From Sphingomonas sp. LT1P40 (GTDB lineage: Bacteria > Pseudomonadota > Alphaproteobacteria > Sphingomonadales > Sphingomonadaceae), in NCBI RefSeq assembly GCF_036663835.1, contig NZ_JAXOJT010000001.1, positions 434,001 to 498,000 of the forward strand: a DNA stretch of 64,000 nt. Reading direction: 5' to 3'. The notes below the pieces were generated by a model. The model had not been told where the DNA came from. It saw nothing but the letters and a program-made list of their open reading frames with translations, and searched no databases. The position numbers and the translations under genes were made by a program. Positions 36,573 to 45,456 of the stretch are shown here, piece after piece (positions within the stretch are counted from its first letter, which is position 1; each line of letters starts with the position of its first letter).

Positions 36573-38027
36573 ATGCGCGCGGCTTTCGGTATCATGGCAT
36601 CGGGGTCCAGCCCCATAAATGGCGACGGTCGTGATTGCCCGGACGTGTTCGCTGGCAAGGAGCCGTTCGCAGCGCGTAGCGGCGCTACGCGCAAGGACTG
36701 CGACGCAGACCAGCGGGCGCGTCCGGGCAACCGCGAAGCGGCGGGCGCCTTTTGGCGCATGGCGGCGTCTCTCGTCGGTCGCGGGGGGCAAGCCCCGCTC
36801 CGCTCCTCGATCCTTGCCCTGCGCCAAAATCCGCTCCGTCACGACCGTCGCCATTTATGGGTCTGGACCCTAACGCTCTTGGCGGCATGCGGAGGCGCGG
36901 AACCGCCCGCTGCCCCGCCGCCAACCGAAGTCACCGTTGCGACACCGCTTCAGCGCGAAGTCGTCGACTGGGACGATTATACCGGGCGTTTCGTCGCCGC
37001 GCAGGACGTTGAAATCCGCGCTCGCGTCAACGGTGTCATCACGCAGATTCATTTCCGCGACGGACAGGACGTTCGACAGGGACAGGCGCTCTTCACGATC
37101 GACCCGCGCCCCTATCGTGCGCAGCTGATGCAGGCACAGGCGCAGATCGCGCGCGCGCAGGCCGCGCTGACCAATGCGCGGCAGGTGACGGCGCGCAGCC
37201 GCACGCTGGCCGCCGCACAGGCGGTGAGCGCCGAGGAGCTGGAAGCCAACGTCGCCGCCGAACGCAGCGCCTCTGCCGACCTGGCCGCCGGACGCGCGAC
37301 GGCATCGACCGCGATGCTCAATCTGGGCTTCACCACCGTGCGGGCACCGTTCAGCGGGCGCGTATCGGATCGCAAGGTCAGCATCGGCGATTCGGTTGCC
37401 GACGGCCAGACCGTGCTGACCCGTGTCGTTTCGCTCGACCCGATCCGCTTCGAGTTCGAGGGCGCGGAGAGCTTTTACCTCAAGAATTTGCGACAGGACG
37501 AGCGCGGCGAGCGCGGTTCGTCACGCAACACGCCGAACCCGGTGCAGATCCAGCTGGCTGACGAGAGCGAATATCGCTGGAACGGCCGGATGGAGTTTCT
37601 CGACAATGCGGTCGATCCCAATAGCGGCACGATCCGCGCGCATGCGGTGGTTTCCAATCCGACGCGTTTCCTGACGCCCGGCATGTTCGGGCGTGCGCGG
37701 CTGCTCGGTTCCGGCACCTATCGCGCAATGCTGGTGCCGGACGAGGCGATCGTGACCGACCAGACTCGCCGTCTGGTCTATGTCGTCAGCAAGGACAACA
37801 AAGCGACCCCGCGCGTGGTGGAAATCGGTGCCAAGGTCGAGGGGCTCCGTATCGTCCGCGACGGCCTCGCGCCGACCGACCGCGTGATCCTGACCGGCCT
37901 TGGCCGCTTGCAGCCCGGCGCGCCGGTCAGCCCGAAAAAGGGTTTGATAAAGGCCGATCCGACCAAGCAATCCGCGCCGACGCGACCGATCGAACAGCCC
38001 GCTTCAGGTCAAGCCACCGTCCGTTAA
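36573..38027 (+). CDS. RND efflux periplasmic adaptor (AcrA/MexA type), signal region interrupted by a MITE-like element
   Basis: 484 residues as read. The adaptor proper begins at about residue 104 (LLAACGGAEPP, a lipobox with acylated Cys) and shows the lipoyl/barrel-sandwich halves (GRFVAAQDVEIRARVNGVI, FTIDPRPYRAQL), the helical hairpin, and beta-barrel domains to about 465. The excellent ribosome-binding site AAAGGGGAACACGC-ATG marks the native start at 36573, giving MRAAFGIMA, but a 268-bp inverted-repeat element (36603-36870) separates it from the rest of the signal peptide while keeping the frame open. Without the element the N-terminus would be about MRAAFGIMA-LTLLAAC, a short lipoprotein signal. 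First gene of an efflux operon; export and acylation of the interrupted product are doubtful. Confidence 0.85.
   Translation: MRAAFGIMASGSSPINGDGRDCPDVFAGKEPFAARSGATRKDCDADQRARPGNREAAGAFWRMAASLVGRGGQAPLRSSILALRQNPLRHDRRHLWVWTLTLLAACGGAEPPAAPPPTEVTVATPLQREVVDWDDYTGRFVAAQDVEIRARVNGVITQIHFRDGQDVRQGQALFTIDPRPYRAQLMQAQAQIARAQAALTNARQVTARSRTLAAAQAVSAEELEANVAAERSASADLAAGRATASTAMLNLGFTTVRAPFSGRVSDRKVSIGDSVADGQTVLTRVVSLDPIRFEFEGAESFYLKNLRQDERGERGSSRNTPNPVQIQLADESEYRWNGRMEFLDNAVDPNSGTIRAHAVVSNPTRFLTPGMFGRARLLGSGTYRAMLVPDEAIVTDQTRRLVYVVSKDNKATPRVVEIGAKVEGLRIVRDGLAPTDRVILTGLGRLQPGAPVSPKKGLIKADPTKQSAPTRPIEQPASGQATVR
36603..36870. mobile_element. MITE-like element with 32-bp terminal inverted repeats
   Basis: Ends 36603-36634 and 36839-36870 are inverted repeats differing at one position; the core is CCATAAATGGCGACGGTCG on the left. 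The 268-bp element has no transposase. Because the ends are inverted, each strand carries a short open frame that begins MATVV inside one end and finishes TTVAIYG-x-GP in the other (plus 36619-36873, minus 36603-36854). An internal perfect hairpin GCGCGTAGC-GGC-GCTACGCGC is present near 36670-36692. No target-site duplication is obvious. It interrupts the signal sequence of the RND adaptor gene. Confidence 0.7.
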
Positions 38028-38039
38028 GGGACCCGAACG

Positions 38040-41000
38040 ATGAAATTCACGCATTTCTTCATCGAGCGGCCGATCTTCGCGGCGGTGATGTCGATCCTGA
38101 TCGTCATCGTCGGGCTGGTCTCGTTCCCGTCGCTGCCGATCGCGCAATACCCCAGCATTGCGCCGCCAACGGTGGTGGTCACCGCGACCTATCCCGGTGC
38201 GACTGCCGAAACGCTGGCCGAGACGGTCGCTGCGCCGATCGAACAGGCGATCAACGGCGTCGAGAACATGATCTACATGACGTCGTCCTCGACCGGTAAC
38301 GGTGTCGCGCAGATCACAATCAGTTTCAAACAGGGCACCGATGTCGATCAGGCACAGGTGCTGGTGCAGAACCGCGTCTCCACCGCCGAACCGCGGCTGC
38401 CCGAAGATGTGCGGCGCATCGGCATCACGGTGAACAAGAACTCGCCCGACTTCCTGATGGTCGCGTTCTTCACGTCGCCGGACAAGAGCCTCGACCTTCA
38501 ATATATCGGCAATTACGTCAATCTGCAGGTGCTGGACCGTGTCGCCCGTATTCCGGGCGTGGGTCAGGCGACCGCTTTTGGCGGACGCGATTACAACATG
38601 CGCATCTGGATCGATCCGGGTCTGGCCGCCGCGCGCGACATGACCGTGGATGAAGTCGTCAACGCGATCCGCGCGCAGAATGTCCAGGTCGCCGCCGGTT
38701 CGGTCGGGCAGCCGCCCTATGGCAATGCCAGCCCTGCGTTTGAGCTGGGTGTGCAGACCAAGGGCCGATTGAGCACGCCGGAAGAGTTCGAGAAGATCGT
38801 GGTCAAGCGTGACGCGACCGGTCGCCTGACGCATCTGAACGAAGTGGCGCGCGTTGAACTGGGCGCGCAGGATTACGGGCTCAATGGCTATCTGAGCAAG
38901 GAAGCCGCAGTCGGCATCGGCGTGTTCGCAATGCCGGGGGCAAACGCGCTCGAAGCGTCAGCGGCGGTCAAGGCCGAGCTGGATTCGCTGGCCAAGGATT
39001 TCCCCCCGGGCATGAGCTATCGCGTCGGTTACGATCCGACGACGTACATTCAGGAGTCGATCGACGCGGTTTATGCGACTCTGATCGAGGCGCTGGTGCT
39101 GGTCGTGCTGGTGGTGCTGATCTTCCTGCAAAGCTGGCGCACGGCGGTGATTCCGATCATCGCCATCCCGATCTCGCTGATCGGCGCAATGGCGGTGTTG
39201 GCGGCCTTTGGCTATTCGATCAACAACCTCTCGCTGTTCGGGCTGGTGCTTGCCATCGGCATCGTCGTCGACGACGCGATCGTCGTTATCGAGAATGTCG
39301 AGCGATTGATGGAAGAGGAGGGGCTGACCCCCCGTGAAGCCGCGCACAAGACGATGACCGAAGTGTCGGGCGCGATCATCGCGATCTCGCTTGTTCTGGT
39401 CGGCGTGTTCGTGCCGACGATGTTCATTCCGGGCATTTCCGGTGCATTCTATCAGCAGTTCGCCATCACCATTGCATCGGCAACGGTGATCTCGGCATTC
39501 GTATCGCTCACCTTCTCGCCCGCCTTGTGCGCGCTGATTTTGAAAAAGCCCGATCATGACAAGACCCCGGCACCGGGCTGGCGCGGATGGCCGACCAGGG
39601 CCGCGAACGGGTTCAACAACGGGTTCGCGCGGCTGTCGAGCGGCTATGGCAGCTTCACTGCAAAGGCCGTGCGCGCGCTGGGGTTGATCCTGATCGTCTA
39701 TGCGGGTCTGATCCTGGTGGCCGGCTGGCGCTTCACTGCGACGCCCAGCGGGTTCATCCCACAGCAGGATCAGGGCTTCCTGATCGGCGTCGTGCAATTG
39801 CCGCCGGGTTCGGCGTTGAACCGCACCGATGCGGTCGTGCGTCAGGCGATGGATGCCGGGCTCAAGCTGCCTGCGGTTGCCGACGTGGTGGGTTTCGCCG
39901 GGCTTGACGGCGCAAGCTTTTCGACCGCGCCGAACGCCGGCGTGCTGTTCATCACGCTGAAGCCACATGCGGACCGCGACCAAAGTGCCAGCGAGGTCCA
40001 ACAGGCGCTGTATCCCGCATTCGCCGGGATCAAGGGCGGCGATATCATGCTCATCGCGCCGCCTGCGGTGCAGGGCATCGGCAATGGCGGCGGGTTCAAG
40101 ATGATGATCGAGGACCGCAGCGGGGCCGGCTATCAGGCGCTGGCGCAGGCTTCGATGGCGATGATGATGGCGGCGAACCAGCAGGAGGGCGTCGCGGGCG
40201 CGTTCACGCAGTTCAACACCGGAACGCCGCGCCTGACCGCCGACGTCGACCGGGAGCGCGCGGAGCGGATGGGCGTACCGGTAGGGAACATTTTCTCTAC
40301 CCTGGGTGCTTATCTCGGTTCCGCCTATGTCAACGACTTCAACTATCTGGGCCGTACCTTCCGCGTCACGGCACAGGCCGACGCGCCCTATCGCGACGAT
40401 CCGTCGGACATCCAGTCGCTCAAGACGCGATCGGCGTCGGGCGAGATGGTGCCGATGAGTTCGGTGATGACGCTGAAGAACGATGCGGGTCCGTATCGCG
40501 TGGTTCGCCATAACCTCTACCCAACGGCAGAGCTTCAGGGCGACACCACGCCCGGTTACTCCACCGGACAAACGCTCACCGCGATGGAGCAACTGGCCGA
40601 GAAGACGTTGCCTGAGGGCATGAGCTTCGAGTGGACCGAGCTGGCGTTCGAGCAGAAGCAGGCGGGCAATACCGGGGCGATCGCGTTCGCGCTGGCGGTG
40701 GTGTTCGTGTTCCTGCTGCTGGCCGCGCTGTACGAAAGTCTGGTGCTGCCGCTGGCGGTGATCCTGATCGTGCCGATGTGTCTGCTGGCGGCGATCGTCG
40801 GCGTGAACATCATGGGACAGGATAATAATATCCTCACGCAAATCGGTCTGGTCGTGCTGATCGGCCTGTCGGCGAAGAACGCGATCCTGATCGTGGAATT
40901 TGCGCGGCAGGGCGAGGATGAAGGGCTGTCCCCGCGCGAAGCGGCGGAACGCGCCGCGCATCAGCGGATGCGTCCGATCATCATGACGTCGATCGCATTC

Positions 41001-41237
41001 ATCCTGGGCGTATTGCCGCTGGTGATCGCAAGCGGTGCGGCGGCGGAGATGCGTCAGGCGCTGGGCGTCGCGGTGTTCTTCGGGATGATCGGGGTTACGA
41101 TCTTCGGCCTGTTGTTCACCCCGGCCTTTTATGTCCTGTGCCGCAATCTGGGCGACTGGACGAGCGCGCAGATGGCGAAGATGCGCCGCAAACCGCCCGC
41201 CACCTCTAACGATCCCGTCGTGGAGCCAGCAGCATGA
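38040..41237 (+). CDS. RND multidrug efflux permease (AcrB/MexB type)
   Basis: 1065-residue inner-membrane proton-drug antiporter of the HAE-1 family. Starts MKFTHFFIERPIFAAVMSIL; 12 membrane helices with two large periplasmic loops. The proton-relay aspartates lie in helix 4 as GIVVDDAIVVIENVERL. IFLQSWRTAVIPIIAIPISL and the C-terminal GQDNNILTQIGLVVLIGL are diagnostic. It exports hydrophobic drugs or solvents through the adaptor and the outer-membrane factor encoded on either side. It starts 12 bp after the adaptor gene and its stop overlaps the start of the outer-membrane gene. Confidence 0.95.
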   Translation: MKFTHFFIERPIFAAVMSILIVIVGLVSFPSLPIAQYPSIAPPTVVVTATYPGATAETLAETVAAPIEQAINGVENMIYMTSSSTGNGVAQITISFKQGTDVDQAQVLVQNRVSTAEPRLPEDVRRIGITVNKNSPDFLMVAFFTSPDKSLDLQYIGNYVNLQVLDRVARIPGVGQATAFGGRDYNMRIWIDPGLAAARDMTVDEVVNAIRAQNVQVAAGSVGQPPYGNASPAFELGVQTKGRLSTPEEFEKIVVKRDATGRLTHLNEVARVELGAQDYGLNGYLSKEAAVGIGVFAMPGANALEASAAVKAELDSLAKDFPPGMSYRVGYDPTTYIQESIDAVYATLIEALVLVVLVVLIFLQSWRTAVIPIIAIPISLIGAMAVLAAFGYSINNLSLFGLVLAIGIVVDDAIVVIENVERLMEEEGLTPREAAHKTMTEVSGAIIAISLVLVGVFVPTMFIPGISGAFYQQFAITIASATVISAFVSLTFSPALCALILKKPDHDKTPAPGWRGWPTRAANGFNNGFARLSSGYGSFTAKAVRALGLILIVYAGLILVAGWRFTATPSGFIPQQDQGFLIGVVQLPPGSALNRTDAVVRQAMDAGLKLPAVADVVGFAGLDGASFSTAPNAGVLFITLKPHADRDQSASEVQQALYPAFAGIKGGDIMLIAPPAVQGIGNGGGFKMMIEDRSGAGYQALAQASMAMMMAANQQEGVAGAFTQFNTGTPRLTADVDRERAERMGVPVGNIFSTLGAYLGSAYVNDFNYLGRTFRVTAQADAPYRDDPSDIQSLKTRSASGEMVPMSSVMTLKNDAGPYRVVRHNLYPTAELQGDTTPGYSTGQTLTAMEQLAEKTLPEGMSFEWTELAFEQKQAGNTGAIAFALAVVFVFLLLAALYESLVLPLAVILIVPMCLLAAIVGVNIMGQDNNILTQIGLVVLIGLSAKNAILIVEFARQGEDEGLSPREAAERAAHQRMRPIIMTSIAFILGVLPLVIASGAAAEMRQALGVAVFFGMIGVTIFGLLFTPAFYVLCRNLGDWTSAQMAKMRRKPPATSNDPVVEPAA

Positions 41238-42685
41238 AGCGCCTGATTGCACCGTTGCTGGCGAGCTCGCTGCTCGCGGGCTGCGCGGTTGGCCCCAATT
41301 ACGCGCGGCCGGAAACGCCGCCGACTGCCGCTGCCGCGTTCGTCGATCCCGGTACGACGAAGGTGTCTCCAGGCGAGGTCGAGGGCGAGTGGTGGCGGCT
41401 GTTCAACGATCCCGTGCTCGACCGGCTGGTGGTCGAGGCGCTGACCTACAACACCGATATCCGGCAAGCATCGGCCAATCTGAAGCGCGCGCGGGCGTTC
41501 CTGTCGGAGTCGCGCGGGCAGCGGTTGCCGTCGACCAATCTGGGCGCGGGCTATACCCGTTCGCGCACCGGGGCAGAGAGCGCACAGGGGGCATTGCCCC
41601 CGGGTGTGGACGGGGTCGAGAGCGATTTCTTTCAGATCGGGCTGGATGCATCTTATGAAATCGACTTGTTCGGGCGGGTGAGCCGTTCGATCGAGGCGGC
41701 GCGCGGGGATGTCGAAGCGGCGCAGGCGGCGCTCGACGGATCGCGCGTGGCGATCGCGGCGGAGACCGCGCGGACTTACGCGGCGGCATGCGGCTTTGCG
41801 GCACAGGCCGAGGTGGCGCGCGAGACGGTGCGGTTGCAGACCCGCACGCTCGAACTGACCCAGCGGCTGTTCGATGCGGGTCGCGGGACGATCCGCGATG
41901 TCGATCAGGCGCGCGTGCTGGCGGAAAATGCCCGGGCGCAGGTGCCGAGTTTCGAGGCGGAACGACGCGCGGCGCTCTATGCGCTGGCGACGCTGACCGG
42001 CAAGCCGCCGGCGGAACTGGATGCGCAAGCGGATCGCTGTGCGGTGACCCCGGGCGTATCCGCGCTGATCCCGGTCGGCGATGGTCAGGCGCTGCTCGCG
42101 CGGCGGCCGGATGTGCGTCAGGCCGAGAGGACGCTGGCGGCGGATACCGCGCGGGTCGGGGTCGCCACGGCGGCGCTGTATCCGTCGATCACGCTGGGCG
42201 GATCGGTGTCGTTGGGCGCGCAGAATATCGGCGATCTGGGCAAGAGTTCGTCGTTCAACTTCTCGCTCGGGCCATTGCTCAGCTGGAGCTTCCCCAATGT
42301 CACCGCTGCGCGGGCGCGCGTGCGGCAGGCGGAGGCCGGGGCGGAGGGTTCGCTCGCCGCGTTCGACGGCACGGTGCTGACGGCGCTGCGCGAAGTCGAG
42401 CAGGCGCTGGCACGCTATTCGGGTGAGATCGAGCGCAACGTCGCGCTGCGTCGCGCCGACACGGCGGCGACCAACGCCGCGCGGATCGCGATTCTGCGGT
42501 TCGAGGCGGGACGCGACGCGCTGCTGCTGCGGATCGATGCCGAGCGTGAGCGAGCGGCGTCACGATCCGCGCTGGCGCAGTCCAACGCCGCGCTGGCGGA
42601 GGCGCAGGTCGCGCTGTTCAAGGCATTGGGCGGCGGCTGGGAAGCGGCACCCGATGCGGTGCGGCGTGAGGCGCCGGCGGGCTAG
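41234..42685 (+). CDS. outer-membrane efflux lipoprotein, NodT/OprM family
   Basis: 483 residues. Lipoprotein signal MKRLIAPLLASSLLAGCAVG with lipobox LAGC, then two repeats of the TolC-type fold: long alpha-helical barrel segments (QASANLKRARAFLSESRGQR) and strands such as FFQIGLDASYEIDLFG. It completes the tripartite pump as the outer-membrane duct. The ATG overlaps the permease stop (ATGA region), so it is translationally coupled to it. No local regulator gene is adjacent; the TetR gene 6 kb upstream is separated by other genes. Confidence 0.93.
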   Translation: MKRLIAPLLASSLLAGCAVGPNYARPETPPTAAAAFVDPGTTKVSPGEVEGEWWRLFNDPVLDRLVVEALTYNTDIRQASANLKRARAFLSESRGQRLPSTNLGAGYTRSRTGAESAQGALPPGVDGVESDFFQIGLDASYEIDLFGRVSRSIEAARGDVEAAQAALDGSRVAIAAETARTYAAACGFAAQAEVARETVRLQTRTLELTQRLFDAGRGTIRDVDQARVLAENARAQVPSFEAERRAALYALATLTGKPPAELDAQADRCAVTPGVSALIPVGDGQALLARRPDVRQAERTLAADTARVGVATAALYPSITLGGSVSLGAQNIGDLGKSSSFNFSLGPLLSWSFPNVTAARARVRQAEAGAEGSLAAFDGTVLTALREVEQALARYSGEIERNVALRRADTAATNAARIAILRFEAGRDALLLRIDAERERAASRSALAQSNAALAEAQVALFKALGGGWEAAPDAVRREAPAG

Positions 42686-42695
42686 TTTTTACGAG

Positions 42696-42734
42696 ATCGA
42701 GCGAGGCCGAGTAGCGTAACTGGCCTCGCTCGAT
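42696..42734. terminator. bidirectional hairpin between convergent genes
   Basis: Perfect 13-bp arms ATCGAGCGAGGCC (42696-42708) and GGCCTCGCTCGAT (42722-42734) with a 13-nt loop lie between the efflux operon and the convergent GNAT gene. A TTTTTA stretch lies on the left side, suiting minus-strand reading poorly; no strong U-tract on either strand. Confidence 0.5.
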
Positions 42735-42784
42735 ACCTGTGGGGCAGGGCGACCGGCACAACGGCGTGATGAGCTTAAGCCAGA

Positions 42785-43339
42785 TCACGCCGCCATTCGG
42801 TCGCACGGGTCGGTACAATCCGACTCCGCCAGCGCTTGCTCATATTCCACGCATTGCACCTCGCCGCCGCGCCCGGCCGAGTGGCGGGGGACGATCCGGC
42901 CGGTGGCGCGGAAACCCAGCTTGCGCAGCACGCGGCCCGATGCCGGGTTGTCAGTGAAATGACCGGCGGACAGCGTCGGCAGGCGCAGTGCGCGCGCGAT
43001 GTCGATCACCGCACGACCCGCTTCGGTGGCATAGCCGCGTCCCCACGCGTCCGGCGTGATCCAGTATCCCAGATCAACCGCGTCCGGCTCCGTCCGCTCA
43101 AGGCCAATACAGCCGACGATCCGGCTGGCACCGCCGTCCAGCGCGCAGACCAGGAAGACCGGCAGATCGGCGGCGTCTCGCGGCGTCTTCAGGAATGCCT
43201 GCGCATCGCCCAGCGCATAGGGCCACGGCGCACGCGCCAGGTTGCGGACTACGGCCTCATGCCCGATTGCATGTGCCAGTTCGGGGGCGTCCTCGATCCA
43301 GCCGGGCCGCAATGTCAGTCTTTGCGTTCTTGCGAACAT
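42785..43339 (-). CDS. GNAT family N-acetyltransferase (RimJ/RimL-like)
   Basis: 184 residues. The N-terminus TQRLTLRPGWIEDAPELAHA is typical of the RimJ/RimL clade; the acetyl-CoA pyrophosphate loop is in WGRGYATEAGRAVID, with GYWITPDAWG before it and LRKLGFRATGR near the end. Acceptor unknown: a ribosomal protein N-terminus or a small metabolite. It is convergent with the efflux operon and upstream of nothing obvious on its own strand. Confidence 0.85.
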   Translation of the reverse strand: MFARTQRLTLRPGWIEDAPELAHAIGHEAVVRNLARAPWPYALGDAQAFLKTPRDAADLPVFLVCALDGGASRIVGCIGLERTEPDAVDLGYWITPDAWGRGYATEAGRAVIDIARALRLPTLSAGHFTDNPASGRVLRKLGFRATGRIVPRHSAGRGGEVQCVEYEQALAESDCTDPCDRMAA

Positions 43340-43414
43340 GTCACTCTCCTCGCGGATCAGCCGTGCCGCGCGTTCATGACGGCTGCACGACAGATGGGGT
43401 GGGGAGGGAGCATG

Positions 43415-43448
43415 AAAAAAGGGAGACCGGGGCGACCCGTCTCCCTTT
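43415..43448 (-). terminator. Rho-independent terminator of rplU-rpmA
   Basis: Minus-strand AAAGGGAGAC (43448-43439) pairs with GTCTCCCTTT (43427-43418) and is followed by a T run (TTTTTT). A second smaller hairpin, GGTCTCC/GGAGACC, lies at 43451-43471 just before it in the transcript. Confidence 0.8.
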
Positions 43449-43508
43449 ACGGTCTCCTGAAAAAGGAGACCCGGGTTGCCCTGGTGGGCTACCCGAATGG
43501 TGCCCGTG

Positions 43509-43778
43509 CTATTCGGCTGCTTCCGCCATCATATCGATCGATACGAATTTGCGGCCGAGCTTGCCGTCATGGAATCGCACCTGGCCGTCGGTAAGCGCGA
43601 ACAGCGTGTGGTCGCGGCCAATGCCGACATTCACGCCCGGATAGACGCGCGTGCCGCGCTGACGGACCAGAATGTTGCCGGCGATGGCGGCCTGGCCACC
43701 AAACTTCTTCACGCCAAGGCGCTTGGACTGCGAGTCGCGACCGTTGCGCGACGAACCGCCTGCTTTCTTATGTGCCAT
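43509..43778 (-). CDS. rpmA: 50S ribosomal protein L27
   Basis: 89-residue ribosomal protein near the peptidyl-transferase centre. The N-terminus [20 protein letters not shown] is the standard sequence; [20 protein letters not shown] follows. The extreme N-terminus is not extended, so no Prp-type processing is needed. Downstream of rplU with a 14-bp gap. Confidence 0.98.
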   Translation of the reverse strand: MAHKKAGGSSRNGRDSQSKRLGVKKFGGQAAIAGNILVRQRGTRVYPGVNVGIGRDHTLFALTDGQVRFHDGKLGRKFVSIDMMAEAAE

Positions 43779-43792
43779 TGGAAGTTACTCCC

Positions 43793-44170
43793 TTACGCTT
43801 CAGCAGCCGGGGCCGCGGCTTCCGCCGGTGCCGCATCGGCCTTCTTGGCCTTGGCGGCCTTCTTTTCTTCCTTCGCACCGATCGCGGTGATCTTCAGGAT
43901 CGTGTGCTGCTGCCGATGGCCGTTCTTGCGGCGATAATTATGGCGGCGGCGCTTCTTGAAGACGATGACCTTGTCGGCCTTCGCCTGCGCGATGATCTCG
44001 GCGGACACGGTCAGACCGTCGGTGGACTTCAGCTCCGAACCTTCGCCGGCGAGCAGGATGTCGCCGAGGGTGATCGACGAACCTGCTTCACCGTCGAGCT
44101 TCTCGACGACGATCTTGTCTCCGGCGGCAACGCGATACTGCTTGCCGCCCGTGCGCACGATTGCGAACAT
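43793..44170 (-). CDS. rplU: 50S ribosomal protein L21
   Basis: 125 residues. The start [14 protein letters not shown] at 44170 is the standard L21 N-terminus; the motif [19 protein letters not shown] binds 23S rRNA. The C-terminal Ala/Lys-rich tail (about 103-125) is an extension seen in sphingomonads. It is the first gene of rplU-rpmA; the 295-bp region upstream (44171-44465) holds the inverted and tandem repeat described separately, plus the unlocated promoter. Confidence 0.97.
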   Translation of the reverse strand: MFAIVRTGGKQYRVAAGDKIVVEKLDGEAGSSITLGDILLAGEGSELKSTDGLTVSAEIIAQAKADKVIVFKKRRRHNYRRKNGHRQQHTILKITAIGAKEEKKAAKAKKADAAPAEAAAPAAEA

Positions 44171-44297
44171 TGGGTCTCTTCTCAAATCAAAAGCATGTGC
44201 CCGCGCAGGACCGGCCCGGCGGGAGGAAGGGCGCAGCTAGTCGAATCGCGTTTTCAAGTCAACCTTGTGACGGTTATTTTGACGGGCGTTGCCCGTA

Positions 44298-44470
44298 GCG
44301 GCTCCGGCCCGCTCCCCCACCCGGCCACCCATCAAGATACACTGAAGTGGGTGGCCGGGTGGGGGAGCGGGCCGGAGCCGCAGAACGCGTCAGCGTTCTC
44401 GAAACCGAATCCCGGGTGGCGGAGCGGGCTGGCACCGCAGAACGCGCCTCAGCGCGTTCTCAAACCTAAT
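44298..44470. repeat. compound inverted and tandem repeat between hspQ and rplU
   Basis: A perfect 34-bp inverted repeat (44298-44331 with 44348-44381, 16-bp loop) is followed by a degenerate direct repeat of about 57 bp: 44355-44410 and 44412-44470, both beginning CCGGGTGG and ending in AAACC-x-AAT. Each direct-repeat copy contains its own hairpin, AGAACGC/GCGTTCT and AGAACGCG/CGCGTTCT. The second copy runs into the hspQ stop codon (44466-44468). The function is unknown; it resembles dispersed REP-type elements. Confidence 0.75.
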
Positions 44471-44846
44471 GCCGATGCTCGCGCTTCAGGGCGTAGCGGC
44501 CGCCGCTATAATCCTCGAACAGGCCGTCGATCGCCGGATGGTCGATCGGCTCGCCGGTGTCGTCGGCGACCAGATTCTGCTGGCTGACATAGGCGACATA
44601 GCTCGATTCGGCATTTTCGGCGAGCAGATGGTAGAAGGGCTGGTCCTTGCGCGGGCGCACATCCTCCGGAATCGCCTCATACCATTCGTCGGTATTGGCG
44701 AATACGGGGTCGACGTCGAAAATTACGCCGCGGAAATCGAACATCCGGTGCCGCACCACTTCCCCCACGTCGAAACGCGCATGGGCGACGGGCGGCAGCG
44801 GCGCGCCCAGGCTGGCGAGATCGATTGGGGAGGACAGCAAGGTCAT
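44466..44846 (-). CDS. hspQ: heat shock protein HspQ
   Basis: 126 residues of the YccV/HspQ family, which acts as a specificity-enhancing adaptor for Lon in enterobacteria and binds hemimethylated DNA. Core: ARFDVGEVVRHRMFDFRGVI, FDVDPVFANTDEWY, RPRKDQPFYHLLAE and YVAYVSQQNL. The C-terminus is about 20 residues longer than the E. coli protein. Its 3' end is formed by a repeat copy. Confidence 0.9.
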   Translation of the reverse strand: MTLLSSPIDLASLGAPLPPVAHARFDVGEVVRHRMFDFRGVIFDVDPVFANTDEWYEAIPEDVRPRKDQPFYHLLAENAESSYVAYVSQQNLVADDTGEPIDHPAIDGLFEDYSGGRYALKREHRH

Positions 44847-44992
44847 GCCCCTAATCTAGGGTGTATTCCGCGCTGCACAAGCGATCTGCGCCAGGGTGCT
44901 GGCCAGAGCGCTTGTACCACTTCGATCTTTGGTCTAGAGGCCCGCGCTCGACCGGTCGGATCGGCATTTCGGTGCCCTTGCGGACCCCTCGC

Positions 44993-45080
44993 GGAGAGGT
45001 GGCAGAGTGGTCGATCGCGCCGCACTCGAAATGCGGTTTACGGCAACGTAACGTGGGTTCGAATCCCACCCTCTCCGCCA
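44993..45080 (+). tRNA. tRNA-Ser (anticodon CGA)
   Basis: A class II tRNA: acceptor stem GGAGAGG (44993-44999) pairs with CCTCTCC (45070-45076), then discriminator G and encoded CCA (45078-45080). The anticodon stem-loop CGCACTCGAAATGCG displays CGA. A long variable arm follows (TTTACGGCAACGTAA region), and the T-loop GGGTTCGAATCCC is canonical. It reads the UCG serine codon. Confidence 0.95.
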
Positions 45081-45163
45081 CTTTCCTGCTCAGCGGTACT
45101 CGAACTTGCGTCCGACGCGCGGATTCGCACGTTGTCGCCTTGATGAAGGCGATAGGGACAATC

Positions 45164-45427
45164 ATGACGACTTATCCACTGAGCGAGCCTGCCACGATCT
45201 ATCTCGCTGACGAAGCGGATGCCGCCGCGCAGGGCACCCTGGCCGAGTGCGCGGAACTTATCGAAGGCTTCTCGTCGCAGCAGCGGACCTCGGCTCGCGT
45301 TGAAATGGATGCGTTGGACCTGCGGTTCGACGCAAAGGAAATCGACGAGCTTTTGCGCTTCCTGCGCGAGGAATGCGGCGGGTTGTCGAACCAGGAAATA
45401 TCGGCGATCGCAAAGCAAGACGACTGA
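45164..45427 (+). CDS. small acidic protein of unknown function
   Basis: 87 residues beginning MTTYPLSEPATIYLADEADA. Rich in Glu, Asp and Ala, largely predicted helical, with ALDLRFDAKEIDELLRFLRE in the middle; no cysteine pair, signal peptide or membrane helix. I start at the ATG with AGGG 7 nt upstream; the frame remains open upstream through the tRNA gene and is not coding there. It lies 83 bp after tRNA-Ser and convergent to the Hsp70-like gene. No family recognised. Confidence 0.6.
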   Translation: MTTYPLSEPATIYLADEADAAAQGTLAECAELIEGFSSQQRTSARVEMDALDLRFDAKEIDELLRFLREECGGLSNQEISAIAKQDD

Positions 45428-45456
45428 CCTTTGCGGCGCGCCGGGAATGGGACGTC

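Noticed and set aside
36435..36854. 139-codon minus-strand gene at the efflux operon
   Set aside because: It is the reverse reading of the MITE-like element continued into the PF10118 gene; its MATVV start lies inside the terminal repeat. Described with the element instead.
38958..41252. 764-codon open frame antisense to the RND permease
   Set aside because: High GC makes long antisense frames common; its composition (His/Arg/Gln-rich) is a shadow of the permease gene, which has full domain support.
44298..44470. CRISPR-like array
   Set aside because: Only two direct copies with no spacers of regular length; the structure is hairpin-rich and fits a REP/MITE element. No cas genes occur in the window.
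44861..45163. In-frame upstream extension of the small acidic protein
   Set aside because: It reads across tRNA-Ser and has no ribosome-binding site; the start with AGGG at 45164 is preferred.
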